This document shows, one piece after another, positions 27,336-38,020 of a stretch of 64,000 nt of DNA. Every line of letters begins with the position of its first letter. Positions within the stretch are counted from its first letter, which is position 1. This DNA is from Rhizobium sp. C4. Its GTDB lineage: Bacteria; Pseudomonadota; Alphaproteobacteria; Rhizobiales; Rhizobiaceae. The DNA is taken from contig NZ_JAJNCX010000001.1 of the NCBI RefSeq assembly GCF_021026315.1, positions 620,001-684,000 of the forward strand, given 5' to 3'. The translations under genes and the position numbers were made by a program. The notes beneath the pieces are model-generated. The model was not told the DNA's origin, searched no databases, and was given only the letters and a program-made list of their open reading frames with translations.

Positions 27336-28220
27336 ATGACCGCGCCATATCTCGAGCACCATATCCCCTCACCCGACGGGCTGACGCTTTATGCGCGGGA
27401 CTATGGCAGCAACGCACCCGGTGCAGGCGGGCGGCTGCCAGTGGTCTGCCTTGCAGGGCTGACGCGCAACAGCCGGGACTTTCATCCCCTGGCGGTCGCG
27501 CTTTCCACCGACACGGATGCGCCGCGCCGGGTGATCACCATCGACACGCGCGGACGCGGCGGTTCGGACAGGGATGGCGACCCGTCGCGTTACACCGTGC
27601 CGCATGAGGCCGGCGATGTGATCGCCGTGCTGACAGCACTCGGGATCAGTCGCGCCGCCTTCATCGGCACTTCGCGCGGCGGTCTGATCCTGCATGTGCT
27701 GGTCGCCGTTCAGCCGCAGCTTCTCGGACCGGCCATCCTCAACGATGTCGGCCCGGCGATCGGCATGGAGGGCTTGCGGCATATCCAGTCCTACCTCGGG
27801 CGCCGGCCGAGCTATGCCAGCCTTGCGGAGGCGGCGGACGCGCTGAAACGCGTGCATGGCCCCGCCTTTCCGAAACTCACGGATACCGATTGGCTGGAAT
27901 TTGCCGATGCGACGCTCCGGGAGACGGAGGGGCGATATGAACCCGACCATGATCCGGCGATTGCCGCGGGCATGGCGGCCGTCGATCTCAGCCAGCCGCT
28001 GCCCGAGCTCTGGGAACAGTTCGATCTTTTCCGCGCCCATCCGCTGATGACGATCCGGGGCGAAAATTCGGTTCTTCTGACGCCTGAAATCCTGAACCGG
28101 ATGAAAGAGCGCAACCCCGAGATGGACGTGCTTCTGGTCCACGATCAGGGCCATGCACCTTTGCTTCATCTCGACGGAACACCGGCCGCGATCAAGGCGT
28201 TCCTTGATCGGGCGCCATAA
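27336..28220 (+). CDS. Alpha/beta hydrolase
   Basis: 294 residues. DTRGRGGSD marks the strand before the nucleophile elbow GTSRGGLIL (catalytic Ser), and GHAPLLHLDG carries the likely catalytic His. MTIRGENSVLLTPEILNRM supplies the region of the acidic member. The subfamily looks like small-ester or lactone hydrolases of the alpha/beta fold; the substrate is unknown. A ribosome site (GGAGG) lies upstream. It precedes the mannose enzyme gene by 171 bases. Confidence 0.88.
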   Translation: MTAPYLEHHIPSPDGLTLYARDYGSNAPGAGGRLPVVCLAGLTRNSRDFHPLAVALSTDTDAPRRVITIDTRGRGGSDRDGDPSRYTVPHEAGDVIAVLTALGISRAAFIGTSRGGLILHVLVAVQPQLLGPAILNDVGPAIGMEGLRHIQSYLGRRPSYASLAEAADALKRVHGPAFPKLTDTDWLEFADATLRETEGRYEPDHDPAIAAGMAAVDLSQPLPELWEQFDLFRAHPLMTIRGENSVLLTPEILNRMKERNPEMDVLLVHDQGHAPLLHLDGTPAAIKAFLDRAP

Positions 28221-28391
28221 ACCAAGCGGCAAGGTTTCTCACAGCATCGGGTTTTCTGGACGCGGCCTGTCCTGTACGTTGCACTGCGATATGGGGCGGA
28301 CGCGGTTGCGTTGGTGATATGGCAGGCGAAGTCCTGTCGATGCCGGCACGATGCCTGCGCAAGCCCGACGACAAAGTGGAGACAGAGTTTG

Positions 28392-29813
28392 ATGAATTCG
28401 CAGAAGATCATCCCCATCCTTCTTGCCGGTGGCGCGGGCTCGCGGCTCTGGCCGGTATCGCGCGATGATCTGCCGAAGCAGTTCCAGCCGCTGACCGGGG
28501 AATTCTCCAGCTATCAGGAAACCCTGCGCCGCGTCGGTGACCCGAAGGTCTATGATGCGCCGATCGTCATCACCAATGACGCCTTCCGCTTCTTCTCGCG
28601 TCGTCAGGCGGAAGCCGCGGGCCATCCCGCAACAGTCGTCCTGGAGCCCGCACGCCGCGACAGTGCCGCAGCGGTCGCCGTAGCGGCCGTCATGGCCGAA
28701 CGCCGCGCCGCCGGTTCGCTGGTGCTGGCGCTTGCCGCCGACCACATGGTGCTGGACGAAGACCTCTTCACACAATCGGTGACGCTGGGTGCGACCGCTG
28801 CCCGCGACGGCAAGATCGTCGTCTTCGGCCTGAAGCCGACCGAGCCGCGCACAAGCTACGGCTATATTCGACCCGGTGTGGCCATCAATGGAAATGCGGA
28901 TCTCGCGCTGGTCGACGCCTTTGTCGAAAAGCCGAATGCCGAAACCGCGCTCGACTACCTGCGCAAGGGCTATCTCTGGAATTCCGGCAACTTCCTTTTC
29001 CGCTCCGACGTGATGATCGCCGAGTTCCGCAAATATGCGCCCGAGATCCTGGATGCCGCGGAAGCCTCGGTCGAGAAGGCCAGCCACGACCTCGGCTTCG
29101 TGCGGCTCGACCAGGAAAGCTTCGAGCGTTCACCGAAGAACTCGATCGACTATGCAGTGATCGAGAAGACCAGGGAAATGGCGGTTGTCACCGGGCATTT
29201 CCGCTGGTCGGATGTCGGCTCCTGGGATGCGATCTGGGAAGTGCTCGACCACGACGAGAGCGGCAACGTCGTCTATGGCGAGGGTCTGGCACTGAACTCC
29301 TCGGGCTGCCTTATCCATTCGGAAGGCATCTACACGACGCTGGTGGGTGTCGAGGACCTGATCGCGGTGTCGACGCGCGACGCGGTCATGGTCGTGCCGA
29401 AAAACAAGGTACAGGACGTCAAGAAGCTGGTCGACGAGATGAAGAGCCGCTCGATCCCGCAGGCCGATGGGCATCGTCTCAGCCATCGCCCCTGGGGCAC
29501 GGTCGACAGCGTCGTGGATGGCGCGCGCTATGCGGTCAAGCATATCACCGTGGATTGCGGCGGGGTGCTGTCGCTGCAGAAGCACATGCATCGCGCCGAG
29601 CACTGGGTTGTCGTCAGTGGTACCGCGACGATCACCATCGGCGATCACACGCGGCTGGTGACGGAAAACGAGTCGGTCTATGTGCCGGTCGGCGTGGTCC
29701 ACCGCATCGCCAACGAAGGCAAGGTGCCGCTGGAGCTCATCGAGGTGCGCACCGGCAGCTATATCGCCGAAGACGACATCCAGCGCATCGAGGATATCTA
29801 CGCCCGCGTCTGA
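28392..29813 (+). CDS. Mannose-1-phosphate guanylyltransferase / mannose-6-phosphate isomerase
   Basis: 473 residues. The nucleotidyltransferase domain begins [19 protein letters not shown] and includes [14 protein letters not shown] and [10 protein letters not shown]. The C-terminal cupin has [20 protein letters not shown] and [18 protein letters not shown] of type II mannose-6-phosphate isomerases. The pair makes GDP-mannose for surface polysaccharides. The ATG at 28392 has GGAGAC upstream. Its last 16 bases overlap the end of the convergent nadE gene. Confidence 0.93.
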   Translation: MNSQKIIPILLAGGAGSRLWPVSRDDLPKQFQPLTGEFSSYQETLRRVGDPKVYDAPIVITNDAFRFFSRRQAEAAGHPATVVLEPARRDSAAAVAVAAVMAERRAAGSLVLALAADHMVLDEDLFTQSVTLGATAARDGKIVVFGLKPTEPRTSYGYIRPGVAINGNADLALVDAFVEKPNAETALDYLRKGYLWNSGNFLFRSDVMIAEFRKYAPEILDAAEASVEKASHDLGFVRLDQESFERSPKNSIDYAVIEKTREMAVVTGHFRWSDVGSWDAIWEVLDHDESGNVVYGEGLALNSSGCLIHSEGIYTTLVGVEDLIAVSTRDAVMVVPKNKVQDVKKLVDEMKSRSIPQADGHRLSHRPWGTVDSVVDGARYAVKHITVDCGGVLSLQKHMHRAEHWVVVSGTATITIGDHTRLVTENESVYVPVGVVHRIANEGKVPLELIEVRTGSYIAEDDIQRIEDIYARV

Positions 29814-31873
29814 GACACGGCGGGCGGCAGATTTGCTTCGAGCTCCGCCAGCCAGGCATTGGCGTTGCCGTCAGACGGCGCACGCCAGTCGCCGCGCGGC
29901 GAGAGCGACCCGCCGGACGACACCTTCGGCCCGTTCGGCACGGCCGAGCGCTTGAACTGGCTGGTCGCAAAAAAGCGGCGCAGGAAGACACGCAGCCATT
30001 TCGCAATCGTCTCAAGATCGTAGCCGACACGCTTGTTGTCCGGCGTCATCGGCGGCCAGACGCCCTTCGACACATCGCACCAGGCGTGATGCGCCATGAA
30101 CGCGATCTTGGACGGCGCGAAGCCGTAGCGCGTGGTGAAATAGAGGTTGAAGTCCTGAAGCGCATAGGGACCGACGAAATCCTCGGTCTTCTGCGCCGGC
30201 TCGCCCTTGTTGTCGTCGCCCGGAACCAGTTCCGGCGAGATCTCGGTAGCAAGGATCGCGTGCAGAACCGCCCTCGCCTCTTCCCCGAATGTGCCGGTAT
30301 CGGCGACCCAGCGAATCAGATGCTGGATGAGCGTCTTCGACACCGAGGCATTCACGTTGTAATGCGACATGTGATCGCCAACGCCATAGGTGCACCAGCC
30401 AAGGCCAAGCTCGGAGAGATCGCCGGTGCCGAGCACGATGCCGCCATGCATGTTGGCAAGGCGGAAGAGCACCGAGGTGCGCGCGCCGGCCTGCACGTTC
30501 TCGAACGTGATGTCATAGACCTTCTCGCCCTTGGCATAGGGGTGGCCGATATCGAGCAGCATCGCCATGCTGGCATCGGTGAGATCGATCTCCTCCGCCG
30601 TCACCCCAAGTGCCCGCATCAGCGCCCAGGCACTTTCCTTCGTCTTCGCGCTCGTGGCGAAGGAGGGCAGCGTGTAGGCGAGGATGTTGGTGCGCGGCAG
30701 GCCGAGCCTGTCGAAGGCATGGGCGGCGACCAACAGAGCCTGGGTCGAATCGAGCCCGCCGGAGACCCCGATGACGACCTTCTTGACCCCCGAAGCCTTC
30801 AGCCGCTGGACGAGACCATGGGACTGAATGTTGTAGGCCTCGTAGCAATGCTCGGCCAGACGCGCGGCATCGTCGGGTACGTAAGGGAAGCGTGGCACGG
30901 CGCGCATGAGCCCCAGATCGCTTTTCGTATCGGGCTGCTGCCGGAAGGTCACCTTGCGGAAGGAACGCGCCTTCATCGTCTGGTCCGTGCAGTCACCGAA
31001 CGTCACCTGCCGCTGCCGCTCCGTTTCGATGAGGCCGAGATCGATATCGGCGAAGATCGTCTGCGCGTTGGGCGCGAAGCGCTCGGCCTCGGCAAGCAGG
31101 CGGCCGCATTCATAGATCGCGCCCTGCCCGTCCCAAGCGAGGTCGGTAGTCGACTCGCCGGCACCGGCGGCGGAATAGAGATAGGCAGCAAGACAGCGTG
31201 ACGACTGAACGCGGCAGAGCGCATGACGCTCCTCCGCCTTGCCGATCGTGATGTTGCTGGCTGACAGATTGACGAGCACCGTGGCGCCGGCCATGGCGGC
31301 ATAGGTGCTGGGCGGCACCGGCGTCCAGACATCCTCGCAGATCTCGGCGTGAAGGACAAAGCCAGCCACGTCTTCCGCCTCGATGAGGATGTCCGTCCCG
31401 AAAGGCACGGATTCTCCGGCAATACGGATGTCCGCCGGCACTGCGCCGCTGCCGGAGGCAAAGTGGCGCTTCTCGTAGAACTCCCGGTAGTTTGGAAGGT
31501 AGGACTTTGGATAGGCGGCGAGGAAGCGCCCGCCCTGGATGGCGACAGCCGTATTGTAGAGCCTGCCGCCGGCATTGAGCGGCGCGCCGACGAAGACGAC
31601 ACAGCCGAAACTGCGACTCGCCTCGGCGATCGCAGCCAGTGCCTCGTGCACAGCGCGCTGGAGGGCCGACTGCTGCAGCAGGTCATCGATCGAATAGGCC
31701 GAAATTCCAAGCTCGGGGAAAAGAACAAGCGAGGCGCCACGTTCATCCGCTTCGCGGGCCATCGCGATCACGGACTGGGCATTGGCCGCAGGATCAGCCA
31801 GCGCTACCGGCGGCGTTGCCACCGCGACGCGGACGAAGCCATGGCGATGAAGATTGAAGAAGCCGCTGTTCAT
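29798..31873 (-). CDS. nadE: Glutamine-dependent NAD+ synthetase
   Basis: 691 residues, the long two-domain type. The N-terminal nitrilase-like glutaminase carries Glu ([12 protein letters not shown]), Lys ([14 protein letters not shown]) and Cys (HAEICEDVW). The C-terminal synthetase has the PP-loop [15 protein letters not shown] and [16 protein letters not shown]. It amidates nicotinate adenine dinucleotide with ammonia tunnelled from glutamine. The start at 31873 gives [19 protein letters not shown]; the frame continues much further upstream without conserved sequence. The 3' end overlaps the mannose enzyme gene by 16 bases. Confidence 0.94.
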   Translation of the reverse strand: MNSGFFNLHRHGFVRVAVATPPVALADPAANAQSVIAMAREADERGASLVLFPELGISAYSIDDLLQQSALQRAVHEALAAIAEASRSFGCVVFVGAPLNAGGRLYNTAVAIQGGRFLAAYPKSYLPNYREFYEKRHFASGSGAVPADIRIAGESVPFGTDILIEAEDVAGFVLHAEICEDVWTPVPPSTYAAMAGATVLVNLSASNITIGKAEERHALCRVQSSRCLAAYLYSAAGAGESTTDLAWDGQGAIYECGRLLAEAERFAPNAQTIFADIDLGLIETERQRQVTFGDCTDQTMKARSFRKVTFRQQPDTKSDLGLMRAVPRFPYVPDDAARLAEHCYEAYNIQSHGLVQRLKASGVKKVVIGVSGGLDSTQALLVAAHAFDRLGLPRTNILAYTLPSFATSAKTKESAWALMRALGVTAEEIDLTDASMAMLLDIGHPYAKGEKVYDITFENVQAGARTSVLFRLANMHGGIVLGTGDLSELGLGWCTYGVGDHMSHYNVNASVSKTLIQHLIRWVADTGTFGEEARAVLHAILATEISPELVPGDDNKGEPAQKTEDFVGPYALQDFNLYFTTRYGFAPSKIAFMAHHAWCDVSKGVWPPMTPDNKRVGYDLETIAKWLRVFLRRFFATSQFKRSAVPNGPKVSSGGSLSPRGDWRAPSDGNANAWLAELEANLPPAVSQTRA

Positions 31874-32000
31874 GAGCCGATCCCGCTGATGCCTGCATCT
31901 GGAGATAATGGCCGCCAGCCGCAAAGGCAAGCATCTTGGCAGGAGGCGATCCACGAACCGACCGGCTTCTCCTGACGCCCATACCGTTCCGGGGGCCCGG

Positions 32001-32037
32001 AAAAAAACAAAGGGCCGAAGCGCAAAGCGCCCGGCCC
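32001..32037 (-). terminator. Terminator of porin 1
   Basis: On the minus strand a GC-rich hairpin (GGGCCGGGCGC-TTTG-CGCTTCGGCCC) is followed by TTTGTTTTTTT, 48 bases after the porin stop. Confidence 0.85.
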
Positions 32038-32084
32038 GATGATGGCAGCGCGGGACGACGGAGGCCCCGCGCATGTCTCTATGA

Positions 32085-33110
32085 TTAGAAATTGCGCTCA
32101 AAGCGGAGGAAACCGCCGGAAGACTTGTTCTTGTCGTAACGTGCTTCGAGAAGCACGTCGAAGCCCGTTGCGACGTTGTAACCAACGTTGCCAACAACGA
32201 GCCAGTACTTCGGCTTGAAGGCATAGGAGTAGTCAACAGCGGCGAAGAACTTCGGCGTGATGTTGACGCGGCCGGCAGCCGTCAGAACGAAGCCGTCGAG
32301 GCCAGCGCCGGCAAGCGTCGTCGGAGCATAGGCGCTCGTCGTCTTGCTGGTGTAGATGCCGAGCAACTTCAGCTGGACCGGGTCGATTGTTGCAGAAACA
32401 TAACCCTTAGCGCCCCACGACTTGTCAGCGATGTCGTAGTTGAAGCCGAGTGCGCCTTCGTAGTTGCCAAACGTGCCCTTGACGCCCGCATTCAGGCCAG
32501 CCGTCTTGCCTGCGGTGTTGGTCATGTCATCGACGGATGCCAGGTATGAGAAGCTTCCAACCTTGCCCTGAACTGCAGCATAGGATGCAGCACGGTAGTC
32601 ATAGAGACCGCCCCAATCCGTCAGACCGCCGTAGTTGAAGAAACGAACCCAAGCTGTTTCGTAGTTACCGACCTCGAAACCAACCGACCCAGCGTCAATG
32701 CCGGCATAAAAGAACGCAGTGTACTGATTACCGCCAGTAGCCTGGGTCGCAGCAAATCCACGCACCTGAAGCCAAGAATATACGGTACCGATTTCGGAAT
32801 TGTTCTTCGCATCCACAGTCAAGCGGAACTGGCTGCCAGCTGCGGCAGAGCTCGTCCACTTATATGCTGCATTGCTGGTGGTGCCAATCGCCGGATTATT
32901 ACCGTACGTCAGATCCCAGCGGACCATTCCACCGACCTTAAGGCAGGTCTCGGTGCCGGGGATATAAAAATAGCCGGTGCCGAATGCGTCGCAAACTTTG
33001 ACGTATTCCATCGGTTCCGGAGCAGCGGCAACGATTGCGTCAGCTGCGTTTGCGCCAGATACAGCTGCGAGAGCCGCAGCGGAGCCGAGAAGAAGGCCCT
33101 TAATTTTCAT
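32085..33110 (-). CDS. Porin, RopA/Omp2b-like (copy 1)
   Basis: 341 residues. A signal peptide ([22 protein letters not shown]) leads into [36 protein letters not shown] and then beta-rich sequence ending [22 protein letters not shown]. The terminal aromatic Phe, alternating strands and the two N-terminal cysteines are those of rhizobial 16-stranded porins, which form trimeric diffusion channels in the outer membrane. It has its own terminator. Copies 2 and 3 follow upstream on the same strand. Confidence 0.93.
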   Translation of the reverse strand: MKIKGLLLGSAAALAAVSGANAADAIVAAAPEPMEYVKVCDAFGTGYFYIPGTETCLKVGGMVRWDLTYGNNPAIGTTSNAAYKWTSSAAAGSQFRLTVDAKNNSEIGTVYSWLQVRGFAATQATGGNQYTAFFYAGIDAGSVGFEVGNYETAWVRFFNYGGLTDWGGLYDYRAASYAAVQGKVGSFSYLASVDDMTNTAGKTAGLNAGVKGTFGNYEGALGFNYDIADKSWGAKGYVSATIDPVQLKLLGIYTSKTTSAYAPTTLAGAGLDGFVLTAAGRVNITPKFFAAVDYSYAFKPKYWLVVGNVGYNVATGFDVLLEARYDKNKSSGGFLRFERNF

Positions 33111-33236
33111 GATATCCCCTCTTAAGGTTGGTTGATGGTTATTGAATTAACTTATTCGAATAGGCGTTGCAACCTTGTCCAACTTCCAACGCAAAACTGT
33201 CACAAAATAAACGAAGCAGGTGCAACATTTATGCAA

Positions 33237-33262
33237 CTAGGGGCCGCTTGCGCGACCCCTAG
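33237..33262 (-). terminator. Terminator of porin 2
   Basis: Stem CTAGGGGTCGC / GCGGCCCCTAG (11 pairs, one G-U) with a GCAA tetraloop, 14 bases past the stop. The T-run after it is weak. Confidence 0.65.
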
Positions 33263-33276
33263 GTAGTCTCGTTCGA

Positions 33277-34284
33277 TTAGAACGAACGCTCGAAGCGAAG
33301 GAAGCCCGAAGACACCTTCGTGCTGGTGTAGCCACCTTCAACCAGGACCGCGAAGCCATTGGCAACGTTCCAGCCCAGATCGCCTACGACGTTCCAGGTC
33401 TTCGGCTTGAAGGAGTAGGAGTAGTCAACTGCCGCGAAGAGCTTCGGCGTGATGTCAACCTTGCCGCCAGCGATCAGCGTGAAGCCAGCCGCCGGTGCAT
33501 AAACGTTTCCAGCCTTGGCAGCATAGATGCCCATCAGCTTCAGGCTGACGATATCGAACTTGCCGGAGACATAGCCCTTCATGCCGTAGGACTTGGCAGC
33601 GATGTCGTAATCAGCGCCGAGAGCCGCTTCAATGTTGTCAAACGTGCCCTTGACGGCGGCGTTCAGACCAGCAGTCTTGCCTGCAACGTTCGTGAAATCG
33701 TCAACGCCGGCGGTATAGGAGATGTTGCCAACCTTGCCGTAGAACGCCGCGTAGGAATTGATGTTTTCAGCATAGGAGCCACCGTTGTCGGTGAAGCCGC
33801 CGAAGCCGAAGAAGCGGGTCCAGTAGTTGTCGTAGTAACCAACTTCGAAGCCATAGGCGCCGCCATCGATACCGGCATTGAAGTAGGCAACATTGCCAGC
33901 ATTGATACCGGTGCCCGCAGGCACGCCAGCATAACCGCGAATCTGAAGGAACGAGTAGACGGTACCAACTTCAGAATCGTTCTTTGCGTTGACGTTCAGG
34001 CGGTACTGAGAGCTCGAGTAGGACGACCACTTGTAGCCCGGATTGCCGCTTGCTGCGCCGAAGAGCGGAGCGTTGGAGTAGTTCAGCTGTCCACGAACGA
34101 GACCGCCGATCTTAAGGCAAGTTTCAGTGCCGGGAATGTAGAAATAGCCGGTACCGAATGCGTCGCAGACCTTGACATATTCCATTGGCTCAGGAGCAGC
34201 CGCTACAATCGCGTCAGCAGCTTGTGCGCCGGAAACAACCGCAAAAGCAGCAGCCGTCCCGAGGAGGAGACCCTTGATATTCAT
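33277..34284 (-). CDS. Porin, RopA/Omp2b-like (copy 2)
   Basis: 335 residues from ATG 34284 ([22 protein letters not shown], signal peptide). The first 60 or so residues are almost the same as the other two porins, and the closing strands ([23 protein letters not shown]) share the C-terminal pattern. Loops differ strongly, for example [20 protein letters not shown] against copy 1. An upstream ATG at 34323 would add 13 residues before the signal peptide and is not chosen. Confidence 0.93.
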   Translation of the reverse strand: MNIKGLLLGTAAAFAVVSGAQAADAIVAAAPEPMEYVKVCDAFGTGYFYIPGTETCLKIGGLVRGQLNYSNAPLFGAASGNPGYKWSSYSSSQYRLNVNAKNDSEVGTVYSFLQIRGYAGVPAGTGINAGNVAYFNAGIDGGAYGFEVGYYDNYWTRFFGFGGFTDNGGSYAENINSYAAFYGKVGNISYTAGVDDFTNVAGKTAGLNAAVKGTFDNIEAALGADYDIAAKSYGMKGYVSGKFDIVSLKLMGIYAAKAGNVYAPAAGFTLIAGGKVDITPKLFAAVDYSYSFKPKTWNVVGDLGWNVANGFAVLVEGGYTSTKVSSGFLRFERSF

Positions 34285-34435
34285 CTGAATGACCCTATTC
34301 AAAAGAGTGTTAGGTAACATCAACGATCCGCAGCTAGGCGGCCTTCGTCAATGTTCTGGAGAGTGTGCCGCACGCATACAAAGTGCTGCGATCGTCTTTT
34401 TGCCGGCCAGCTTTGCGCCATCCCGGATATGAAAT

Positions 34436-34459
34436 GGAGGCCTGGCAAGCCAGACCTCC
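34436..34459 (-). terminator. Terminator of porin 3
   Basis: GGAGGTCTGG-CTTG-CCAGGCCTCC (10 pairs, one G-U) on the minus strand, 19 bases after the stop, followed by ATTTCATAT. Confidence 0.65.
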
Positions 34460-34478
34460 ACAGAAAAACCCTTGCGGA

Positions 34479-35462
34479 TTAGAAGCTGCGCTGGAAGCGA
34501 ACGTTGCCGAACACAGCCTTGTTGGAGCTGGTGTAGCCAACTTCAGGACGGACCATGAAGCCGTTAGCAACGTTCCATTCAACGCCACCTGCAACCTGGT
34601 AGGTCTTCGGCGTGAATTCGTAGCTGTAGCGGGCATAGGCAGCCAGATTCGAAGTCAGCTGAGCCTTAGCTGCCGTGTAGAGCGTAAAGCCCTTGGCCGG
34701 AGCATAAGCGTTGCTTGCGTTGGAAGCATAGATGCCCTGAACCTTGAGGGTGATCGGGTCAAACTTAGCTTCAACAAAACCCTTGGCGCCAAACGACTTG
34801 GCAGCGATGTCGTAGTTGATCGCAGCGCCGACACCAACGGTACCGAACGTAGCCTTCACACCACCGTTCAGGCCAGCCGTCTTGCCAGCCGTGTTGGTGA
34901 AGTCGTCAACGCTTGCAAAGTAGGATACATTGCCTGCCTTGCCGTAGAATGCGGCGTAGGAGCTGCCAACATAACCGTAGTCGCCGTTGTTGTTGCCGTA
35001 GCCGCCGAAGCCAGTCCACTGCGACCAGTAGCTATCGCCGTAGCCGACTTCAAAGCCAGCTGCACCAGCATCGATACCAGCCTTAAAGAGAGCCGAGTAG
35101 GTGCCGTTAGCCGAGCCGCGGATTTCGAGCCACGAATAGACAGTGCCGATTTCGGTGCTGTTCCTAGCTTCAGCATCGAGGAAGAGACGCGTGTCACCGT
35201 TGTAGGACGACCAACGATAAGCCGGGTTTGCGGTCGATACGCCACCGATCGAGCTGTACTGCAGCTGGTAACGAACGCCGCCCGAGATCTTCAGGCAGGT
35301 TTCGGTGCCGGGGATGTAGAAGTAGCCCGTGCCGAAAGCGTCGCAAACCTTGACGTATTCCATGGGTTCCGGAGCGGCGGCGACGATTGCGTCAGCGGCC
35401 TGTGCGCCGGATACAACTGCGAAGGCAGTTGCGGAGCCGAGAAGAAGGCTCTTGATGTTCAT
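34479..35462 (-). CDS. Porin, RopA/Omp2b-like (copy 3)
   Basis: 327 residues. Signal peptide [22 protein letters not shown], then the shared [19 protein letters not shown] segment and the final PEVGYTSSNKAVFGNVRFQRSF. It is the shortest and most diverged of the three in the surface loops (for example GFGGYGNNNGDYGYVG). Each porin has its own upstream region of about 170-200 bases and its own hairpin downstream, so they are probably expressed separately. Confidence 0.93.
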   Translation of the reverse strand: MNIKSLLLGSATAFAVVSGAQAADAIVAAAPEPMEYVKVCDAFGTGYFYIPGTETCLKISGGVRYQLQYSSIGGVSTANPAYRWSSYNGDTRLFLDAEARNSTEIGTVYSWLEIRGSANGTYSALFKAGIDAGAAGFEVGYGDSYWSQWTGFGGYGNNNGDYGYVGSSYAAFYGKAGNVSYFASVDDFTNTAGKTAGLNGGVKATFGTVGVGAAINYDIAAKSFGAKGFVEAKFDPITLKVQGIYASNASNAYAPAKGFTLYTAAKAQLTSNLAAYARYSYEFTPKTYQVAGGVEWNVANGFMVRPEVGYTSSNKAVFGNVRFQRSF

Positions 35463-36044
35463 TGTTGACCTCCAGTCAATTGTTCAAATTGGGACCGAGT
35501 TAACTGCAAGCAGTTTCCCTGCCCGATCCCAAACCAAAGAAGAGCGGCGACTTTCGCCTCGCTTCCGGATTTGAAAATACAAAACGGTTTACTCGGCGCA
35601 ATCATCATCTGCTTTCCGGGGCATCGTTTCCCCGCGCTTCATCAGTCGATGTTGCGGAAAAGACACGAATTGAGCAGACGCAACGGCAATTCGTTACCGT
35701 TGAATTAATGAAAACGCTTTTCGAACAAAGGCTTGGAGGGCGAAAATTAAGGTTTTATCAATCTTTGCGACCGGCGGGAATTGCGCTCAGCTCCCGTTTT
35801 GACACAGGTTTGCGGGCTGCGCGGCCATCGTACCGGCCTCGCCTTTGGGTGCACATTTTTGAGCCGATGCAATCCTGGGTGACGCAGACAACGGGGCAGA
35901 TCGCGACTCGCAGGCGAACGATTCCCTTGCCCATGGAATCGTTTCCCGATGTCATCTTCTGTGCACAGGAACCCGGCCGAGAGTTTTTGATGAAGTTTGC
36001 TGTTGATTCAACGCAGGCTTTTCTTTATCAGCCCGGTCGTGGTT
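35463..36044. other. Gap between porin 3 and tRNA-Ser
   Basis: 580 bases without a convincing gene. A frame at 35708-36100 runs into the tRNA and has no family features. The half nearer the porin should hold its promoter and 5' leader; the half nearer the tRNA should hold the tRNA promoter. No repeat or hairpin stands out. Confidence 0.4.
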
Positions 36045-36135
36045 GGAGAGGTGGCCGAGTGGTCGAAGGCGCTCCCCTGCTAAGGGAGTATACCTCATAA
36101 GGGTATCGAGGGTTCGAATCCCTTCCTCTCCGCCA
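36045..36135 (+). tRNA. tRNA-Ser(GCU)
   Basis: The acceptor GGAGAGG pairs with CCTCTCC, followed by the G discriminator and an encoded CCA. The anticodon loop reads CTGCTAA (anticodon GCT, reads AGC/AGU). The long variable arm (TATACCTCATAAGGGTATC) and GGTTCGAATCC T-loop are those of a class II serine tRNA. Length 91. Confidence 0.96.
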
Positions 36136-36257
36136 CTATCAAATCCCGAAAATTCAGCTTTCTTCGCAGCGGCCTCTGGCCCGTCCGGCCTTATCGCCTT
36201 GCCGCATGTAGGCGGGAGGGGCCGCGGGCAACAGCCGCAATGCCCCTCAGCGCCTCG

Positions 36258-37496
36258 TCACGTCAGAGACTTGAGATCCGTCGCCGGATCGGCGATGGCG
36301 TCGCGCACATGCGCAGGGTTGCCGCTGTCGAGAAGCTTCTTGCCGACCACATAGGCCTTGGCGTCGTTGACGGCGTCCACGGCGATCAGTTCGCGAGCGG
36401 CGAAATACCAGACCGAGGACGCGCCTTCCCGTGCGCCGGGGCGCGAGAGCGTCTCGTCGTAACCGACATTGAAGCCGGCGATCTGCAGCTTGACGTCATA
36501 CTGATCCGACCAGAACCAGGGCTTCGGGCGGTAGGGTTGATGTGCGCCGGTGAGGTTGAGGGCGACGTTTTCCGCCTGGTCCACGGCGTTCTGCACCGAC
36601 TCGAGCCGGATGCGCAGCCCCTTCCAGTCCTGCTCGGCGCAGTCGCCCATCGCATAGACATCCGGATCGGACGTGCGGCCAAATTCATCGACGGCAATGC
36701 CGTTGCCGCAGGCGATGCCGGCCGCGCGGGCAAGGCCGTCTTCGGCATAGGCGCCGATCCCCGCAATGACGAGGTCGACATCCAGGTGGCGACCGTCGGA
36801 CAACTCCGCGCCGGTCACCCTGCCCGCTACACCCGAAAGCGCCGTCAGGCCGACGCCCTCCAGCAGGTCGACGCCATGGGCCTGATGGATGTTGCGGAAA
36901 ATGTCAGCGGTGGCCGGCGACGCGACGCGGGCGAGAATCCGCTCGGCCGCCTCGATGACCGTCACCTCAAGGCCGAGATGGCGGGCAACGGAGGCCGCCT
37001 CCAGACCGATATAGCCGCCGCCCACGACGAGCAGCCGCTTGCCGGCTTCCATGTAGGGCCGCAGCCGGTCGGCATCGGCGAAGCAGCGGATGGTGAAGAT
37101 ACCGGCGAGGCCCTGCGTCAGGGAATCAGGCAGGTTGCGCGGGGTGGAGCCGGTCGCAAAGACCAGCTGGCCATAGTCGAGACTTTCGCCATTCGAGAGC
37201 GCAAGCGTCTTGGCCGCGCGATCCAGAGAAAGGGCCGTCACACCGGTCAGGACGTCGACGGCGTTCTCCGCATACCATTCGACCGGACGGAACATCAGCC
37301 GATCGAGCGACATCTCGCCCAGCAGATATTTCTTCGACAGCGGCGGCCGCTGATAGGGATAGGCATCTTCACGGGAAATGATCGTGACCGGGCGCATGTC
37401 ATTCAGTGCCCTGAGCTTCGCGGCGCAGGCGAATGCCGCCTGCCCACCACCAACAATCACCAGCCGTTCGGACACGTCCAATACTCCACGCTTCAC
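36258..37496 (-). CDS. FAD-dependent NAD(P)H:ferredoxin/rubredoxin reductase-like oxidoreductase
   Basis: 412 residues. RLVIVGGGQAAFACAAKL (FAD fold), YPYQRPPLSKKYLLGE, LVFATGSTPR, a second nucleotide fold LLVVGGGYIGLEAASVARHLG, and YAMGDCAEQD for flavin binding. The C-terminal WSDQYDVKLQIAGF marks the reductase component of oxygenase or P450 systems (BphA4/CamA type). No ferredoxin or oxygenase gene is nearby, so the partner is unknown. The start is the first ATG; a slightly later Met-like start is possible. Confidence 0.9.
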   Translation of the reverse strand: MKRGVLDVSERLVIVGGGQAAFACAAKLRALNDMRPVTIISREDAYPYQRPPLSKKYLLGEMSLDRLMFRPVEWYAENAVDVLTGVTALSLDRAAKTLALSNGESLDYGQLVFATGSTPRNLPDSLTQGLAGIFTIRCFADADRLRPYMEAGKRLLVVGGGYIGLEAASVARHLGLEVTVIEAAERILARVASPATADIFRNIHQAHGVDLLEGVGLTALSGVAGRVTGAELSDGRHLDVDLVIAGIGAYAEDGLARAAGIACGNGIAVDEFGRTSDPDVYAMGDCAEQDWKGLRIRLESVQNAVDQAENVALNLTGAHQPYRPKPWFWSDQYDVKLQIAGFNVGYDETLSRPGAREGASSVWYFAARELIAVDAVNDAKAYVVGKKLLDSGNPAHVRDAIADPATDLKSLT

Positions 37497-37544
37497 CCTG
37501 TTGCGGGCGAAACTAGCGGCAGTGCGCGGCGTTGAAAAGCCGTT

Positions 37545-37946
37545 TCAGTCCGATTCCGTGGCAAATTCAAAGCCCTCGTCCGCCCAGCCGGTCATGCCGC
37601 CGATCATGATCTTGACCGGACGGCCGAGCCGCGCGAGACGAAGTGCTGCACGATCTGCTCCGTTGCAATGCGGGCCGGCGCAATAGACGACGAAGAGCGT
37701 GCCTTCCGGCCATTCTCCCATGCGGTTCGCGGTCATCTTGCCGTGCGGCAGGCTCAATGCGCCCGGCACATGGGACTTGCGATAGAGATCTGGCGAACGG
37801 ACATCGAGGAGCACGAAGTCGAGCGCGCCAGCCTGCAGCGAGGCATGGACGTCCCAGCAATCGGCTTCGAACGTGAACTTGGCAGCGAAATGCCGCTCGG
37901 CGTCGGCGCTTGCGGCGGCGGGGATTTCGGCGACTGGGCTCGGCAT
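37545..37946 (-). CDS. Rhodanese-domain protein
   Basis: 133 residues. VLLDVRSPDLYRKSHVPGALSLPHG and the active-site loop YCAGPHCNGAD (Cys first in the loop) match single-domain rhodaneses, which move sulfane sulfur. There is no signal peptide. It is divergent from the FtrA-like regulator with 74 bases between, a pairing that suggests regulation of the rhodanese by that protein. Confidence 0.9.
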   Translation of the reverse strand: MPSPVAEIPAAASADAERHFAAKFTFEADCWDVHASLQAGALDFVLLDVRSPDLYRKSHVPGALSLPHGKMTANRMGEWPEGTLFVVYCAGPHCNGADRAALRLARLGRPVKIMIGGMTGWADEGFEFATESD

Positions 37947-38020
37947 GGCTGGGTTTCCTCATCTGCTTGCATGTTCATCGCCAGACTACCGGGGAGAGGT
38001 GCCGCTTGAAATTGGCGTGA

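Noticed and set aside
35708-36100. Frame running into the tRNA-Ser gene
   Set aside because: It overlaps the tRNA by more than 50 bases and has no resemblance to a known protein.
36045-36257. Integrated element at the tRNA-Ser gene
   Set aside because: The tRNA is intact with no integrase and no repeated 3' end downstream in the window.
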